Shown here: positions 5,369 to 8,434 of the stretch, in pieces
Position numbering within the stretch: position 1 is the stretch's first letter
Layout: every line of letters starts with the position of its first letter
Source of the DNA: Candidatus Lambdaproteobacteria bacterium
GTDB taxonomy: Bacteria; SAR324; NAC60-12
Reading direction: 5' to 3'
DNA: 8,434 nucleotides
Assembly: GCA_012964265.1 (NCBI GenBank)
Contig: DTUH01000236.1
Location: 1-8,434, forward strand
Position numbers and translations under genes: made by a program
The notes under the pieces: generated by a model
Told to the model about the DNA's origin: nothing
The model's input: the letters and a program-made list of their open reading frames with translations, nothing else
Database searches by the model: none

Positions 5369-8300
5369 GTGACCCTCAACGACTGGATTCAAAATCTCAT
5401 CCCTTTGCCTCAAAATATTGACTGGCATGAAATTTTGCGGGACTCTTCTTCACCCTTCTCAACCACATCTTCAGAGCCGCTTGCGAACTTGGTGGAAAAG
5501 AGTGTTGCAATTGAGGGAATTGCAGCTCACCTTCCACAGTTTCTTCCAATTCTGCTTTCTTGCGGAACACCGGAAACCGCCCTGACCCAGCTGATTAATT
5601 TTTCGGAAGCTTTCAGTGCAAAAAGCGGAAGTGATTTTAACTGGAATCGTCCGTACACATATGCTTTGTTGCACATTTTCGGACGCAGCAATTTTCTGGC
5701 AAATCGTTTAAAACGGAATCCGCAACTTGCTGAACAATTGCTTGAATCTCCTTTTCTTAGAAAGAAAAAAAGTTTGGTGAAAATGGAAACGGAACTCCGG
5801 AAAAAGATTGAACAACATCCGGAGTTTTCGCTAGCAGAATTCAAGAATATTTTACGGCGCTATAAATACGAAGAATATTTACGCATTACAGTCCGTGATT
5901 TAGCACAACTATGCCCATTCCAGGATACACTTGAAGAACTTTCCTCAATCGCAGCTTGCTGTTTACGTGCGGCACTTTCTGGAATTAGCAAATACGAATT
6001 AGGAATCAAGCAATATGCCACTTCCAAATCATTTCCGGATTCGACAGAAATTGACTGCCGCGAATCCACCCCTTTCCGGAAAGAAAAACGTCAAGAGCTT
6101 TTTCCATTTACTATTTTGGGAATGGGAAAATTAGGCGGAAATGAACTAAATTATTCATCCGATATTGATTTAATATTCGTTCATGATTACGAGCCTCTCA
6201 GCGGAAATTCGGAACGCGATAATAAACTCCGGATGAAAACCGCAAGAATTTTGATTGATGTAATGGGGGATGTAACCGAGGAAGGTTTTTTGGCACGGAT
6301 GGATATGCGTTTACGTCCTGGAGGCGAACGCGCTCCGCTGGTTCAGTCTTTAGATGAAATGGAATTGTATTATACTGCAAGCGGAGAACTGTGGGAGCGA
6401 CAAGCCTTGATTAAAGCGGTTCCGATTGCGGGAAACGAACAGTCCGGAAAAGATTTCATGAGCATGATTACCCCTTTTGTTTTTCGTAGTTTGCTGGATG
6501 AAGCAGTTTTGCATGATGTGGAAAAAGTTAAAGAGCGTATTGAAGCAGAGCATTTGCAGGAGAGCTATTTGAACGTAAAATTAGGTGTTGGAGGAATCCG
6601 TGAAGTTGAATTTTTTGTGCAAACTTTTCAACTTTTATATGGTGGAGGGAAACCGGAACTACGCAGTCCTGCAACTTTAGTAGTTTTGGAAAAACTGAGA
6701 GAAGCAGAATTAATTCCGGAGCGTGATGCGTACACTTTGGGACAAGCATATTTATTTTTAAGACGAGTGGAGCATCATCTTCAAATGCGCGAGGAACACC
6801 AAACTCACACCTTGCCTTCAGACATAATACAACAACAGGAAATTGCCAGAAATTTGGGCTACATCGAATTTGATGTAGAAAAAGCACGTCAACAATTTTT
6901 AAGTGATTTGAAAGATGTGATGGGGCGGGTACGTGCGATATTCAGCGGTTTGTTCAGTCGCAAACATCTGGAAATTGAAGCTGCAATCCGCAACTGTGTT
7001 CGAATAAAAAATTTCACCAAAGAGGAACAGCAGTTTATTGAACTATTCTCCCAGCATCTTGCTCCACTGATGAGTGAGAATACAAAAAACAAATTTCAGC
7101 GTTTGTTTGAATCTGTAAGTGTGAAAATTGGTTATTATCAAAAATTGTCCAGGCATCCATCGTCACTTTCACGCTTGATGAGAATTGCCGAAACCAGCGA
7201 AATGCTATGGAATTATTTGCTCAGTCACTTGGATTTACTGGACCAACTTGACAATTCCAGACTGGAAATTTCAAAAGAAATATGGGCCAGGCAGCTTGAA
7301 GAAAAACTACGGAATTGCACTGATAATGAGGAAGATGAAATTGATCAACTTCGACAATTCAAGCATACAATCACATTCCTGCTTGGCAGTGCTGAAATGG
7401 AAGGTGTTCTGTCATACGAACGAACCAGAATTGGACTGACTTTGCTTGCTGAAGTGATTGTACAAGCGGCTTTTAGTTTATCACAAAAATGGTTAAATCA
7501 ACGTTATGGTGAAGTCCAAAACGTGCTGGGAGAACCAGGGCAGTTTGCTATAATCGGTTTGGGGAAATTGGGCGGAAGTGAATTAACCTATTTCTCCGAT
7601 CTCGACTTAATTTTTATTCATTCCGGTGAGGGAACTACCGGTGGTGTACGTAAAATCGGTGCACAGGAATATTGGATCAAATTGATTCAGCGTCTCATTT
7701 CCTGCCTTTCTACAATAACTCGCACCGGCTATGCCTACAAGCTTGACGCACGACTGCGGCCATCCGGAAACGCAGGTGTTTTGGTGACGCCTTTGGATAT
7801 CTATCTAAAATATCATGAAAAATCACAACCATGGGAACATCAGGCATTGATCAAGGGCCGAGTGATTGGTGGAAGCGGTGAAGCGCAATGGTTTAAAAAG
7901 GTTGAGGACGGAATGCGCAGTGCGGTTTATGAATGGATTCCTCCAGAAGATATGAACGCGCAAATCCACCATTTCCGGAAGCGCAAAGAAAATGAACTGT
8001 CAAACGAAAATGATAATCGCCGTAACATCAAAGAAGGCAAAGGCGGCTTGTTGGATATTGAATATCTGACACAAGCCTTGCAACTGAAACATGGTGGCAG
8101 TTATCCGCAATTACAAAGTCCAAAAACACTTGAGGCACTGGGGAAACTTGGTGCACTTGATTTGCTGAAAAAAGAAGATGCTCAAAATTTACAATATAAT
8201 TACAAATTGTTGAGACTAATTGAAAATGGTCTTCGACTGATCTATGATGATTCAACAGATCTGCTGGATTTTGAGAAGGTTCAAACAGAGACCATTCTCC

Positions 8301-8398
8301 AACTGTTGAAACATCATGGTTACGAAGTTACAAATTTGCGTGAAACTGTGGAAACAGTAACTCAAAAAGTTAGAGAAATTTATCTGAAATATTTTTGA
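5369..8398 (+). CDS. glnE: Bifunctional glutamine synthetase adenylyltransferase / adenylyl-removing enzyme (GlnE)
   Basis: GlnE attaches AMP to a tyrosine of GlnA when nitrogen is plentiful and removes it when nitrogen is short, under PII and glutamine control. The 1009-residue protein has the two duplicated nucleotidyltransferase halves. The N-terminal adenylyl-removing site has GMGKLGGNEL (251-260), Asp265 and Asp267 in SSDID, and the third acid Asp312 in MDMRLRPGG. The C-terminal adenylylating site has GLGKLGGSEL (730-739), Asp744 and Asp746 in FSDLD, and Asp793 in LDARLRPSG. Each is followed by its GlnD/PII-uridylyltransferase-like helical domain (VGGIREVEFFVQ 407-418; KGGLLDIEYLTQ 891-902). 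Both sites look intact, so both activities are expected. Start: GTG 5369 is the only ATG, GTG or TTG after the in-frame TAA at 5348-5350; its ribosome site is weak (GAG, 6 nt before). It is somewhat longer than the 946 residues of E. coli, partly through a polar stretch at about 216-245 before the first catalytic motif. Confidence 0.97.
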   Translation: MTLNDWIQNLIPLPQNIDWHEILRDSSSPFSTTSSEPLANLVEKSVAIEGIAAHLPQFLPILLSCGTPETALTQLINFSEAFSAKSGSDFNWNRPYTYALLHIFGRSNFLANRLKRNPQLAEQLLESPFLRKKKSLVKMETELRKKIEQHPEFSLAEFKNILRRYKYEEYLRITVRDLAQLCPFQDTLEELSSIAACCLRAALSGISKYELGIKQYATSKSFPDSTEIDCRESTPFRKEKRQELFPFTILGMGKLGGNELNYSSDIDLIFVHDYEPLSGNSERDNKLRMKTARILIDVMGDVTEEGFLARMDMRLRPGGERAPLVQSLDEMELYYTASGELWERQALIKAVPIAGNEQSGKDFMSMITPFVFRSLLDEAVLHDVEKVKERIEAEHLQESYLNVKLGVGGIREVEFFVQTFQLLYGGGKPELRSPATLVVLEKLREAELIPERDAYTLGQAYLFLRRVEHHLQMREEHQTHTLPSDIIQQQEIARNLGYIEFDVEKARQQFLSDLKDVMGRVRAIFSGLFSRKHLEIEAAIRNCVRIKNFTKEEQQFIELFSQHLAPLMSENTKNKFQRLFESVSVKIGYYQKLSRHPSSLSRLMRIAETSEMLWNYLLSHLDLLDQLDNSRLEISKEIWARQLEEKLRNCTDNEEDEIDQLRQFKHTITFLLGSAEMEGVLSYERTRIGLTLLAEVIVQAAFSLSQKWLNQRYGEVQNVLGEPGQFAIIGLGKLGGSELTYFSDLDLIFIHSGEGTTGGVRKIGAQEYWIKLIQRLISCLSTITRTGYAYKLDARLRPSGNAGVLVTPLDIYLKYHEKSQPWEHQALIKGRVIGGSGEAQWFKKVEDGMRSAVYEWIPPEDMNAQIHHFRKRKENELSNENDNRRNIKEGKGGLLDIEYLTQALQLKHGGSYPQLQSPKTLEALGKLGALDLLKKEDAQNLQYNYKLLRLIENGLRLIYDDSTDLLDFEKVQTETILQLLKHHGYEVTNLRETVETVTQKVREIYLKYF

Positions 8399-8434
8399 AT
8401 ATTATAGAGTTGGTCAATATCTAAGACAAAAATG

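Noticed and set aside
6528..6887. Minus-strand frame of 119 codons inside glnE
   Set aside because: Antisense to conserved GlnE sequence, without start signals or recognisable protein features.
8432..8434. ATG at the very end of the window as the start of a next gene
   Set aside because: No codon follows it and the preceding CTAAGACAAAA is not a clear ribosome site, so a gene cannot be supported.
1..8434. A new defence, mobile or otherwise undescribed system
   Set aside because: All long frames belong to well-known flagellar or nitrogen-assimilation families, and I saw no direct-repeat array, terminal inverted repeats, tRNA junction or change in base composition that would mark an insertion.

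Overview
The window shows an ordinary chromosomal segment of a Gram-negative, flagellated bacterium of moderately low GC (low 40s percent by eye). Gram-negative is inferred from genes for the P- and L-ring side of the flagellum (flgA, plus a lipoprotein start that may be flgH) and a lipobox signal peptide. A type I glutamine synthetase with the adenylylation tyrosine, together with a full-length GlnE, points to Proteobacteria or a close relative. Two good sigma-54 promoter matches fit the same picture. A deltaproteobacterial or SAR324-like origin is only a guess; no marker here fixes the taxon.

Layout. From 3139 down to 1 on the minus strand lies a flagellar rod/ring operon: flgF (2369-3139), flgG (1523-2311), flgA (403-1392, start revised), then a 237-bp gap and the first 55 codons of a lipoprotein gene cut by the window edge (1-165), probably flgH by position. 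From 3643 to 8398 on the plus strand lies a nitrogen-assimilation pair: glnA (3643-5055) and glnE (5369-8398), separated by 313 bp that begins with a hairpin.

The 503-bp divergent region between flgF and glnA is the most informative non-coding part. It carries a sigma-54 element facing flgF (3199-3214, minus) and another facing glnA (3548-3563, plus), each with the exact GG-N10-GC spacing and each 50-70 nt from its start codon after the expected transcription start. Upstream of the glnA element are an NtrC-like dyad (3461-3477) and a weaker copy 19 bp on (3480-3496). Upstream of the flgF element is a perfect palindrome (3270-3282) at a distance suited to a flagellar enhancer-binding protein. 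So one intergenic region appears to hold two sigma-54 promoters under different activators.

How the genes work together. FlgF and FlgG form the proximal and distal rod, FlgA chaperones P-ring assembly in the periplasm, and FlgH would form the L ring. GlnA makes glutamine from glutamate and ammonia; GlnE adenylylates and de-adenylylates GlnA at a tyrosine that is present here (Tyr398). The enzyme and its modifier are therefore neighbours, with glnE probably having its own start signals. I found no mobile element, CRISPR array, tRNA, rRNA or evidently novel gene system.
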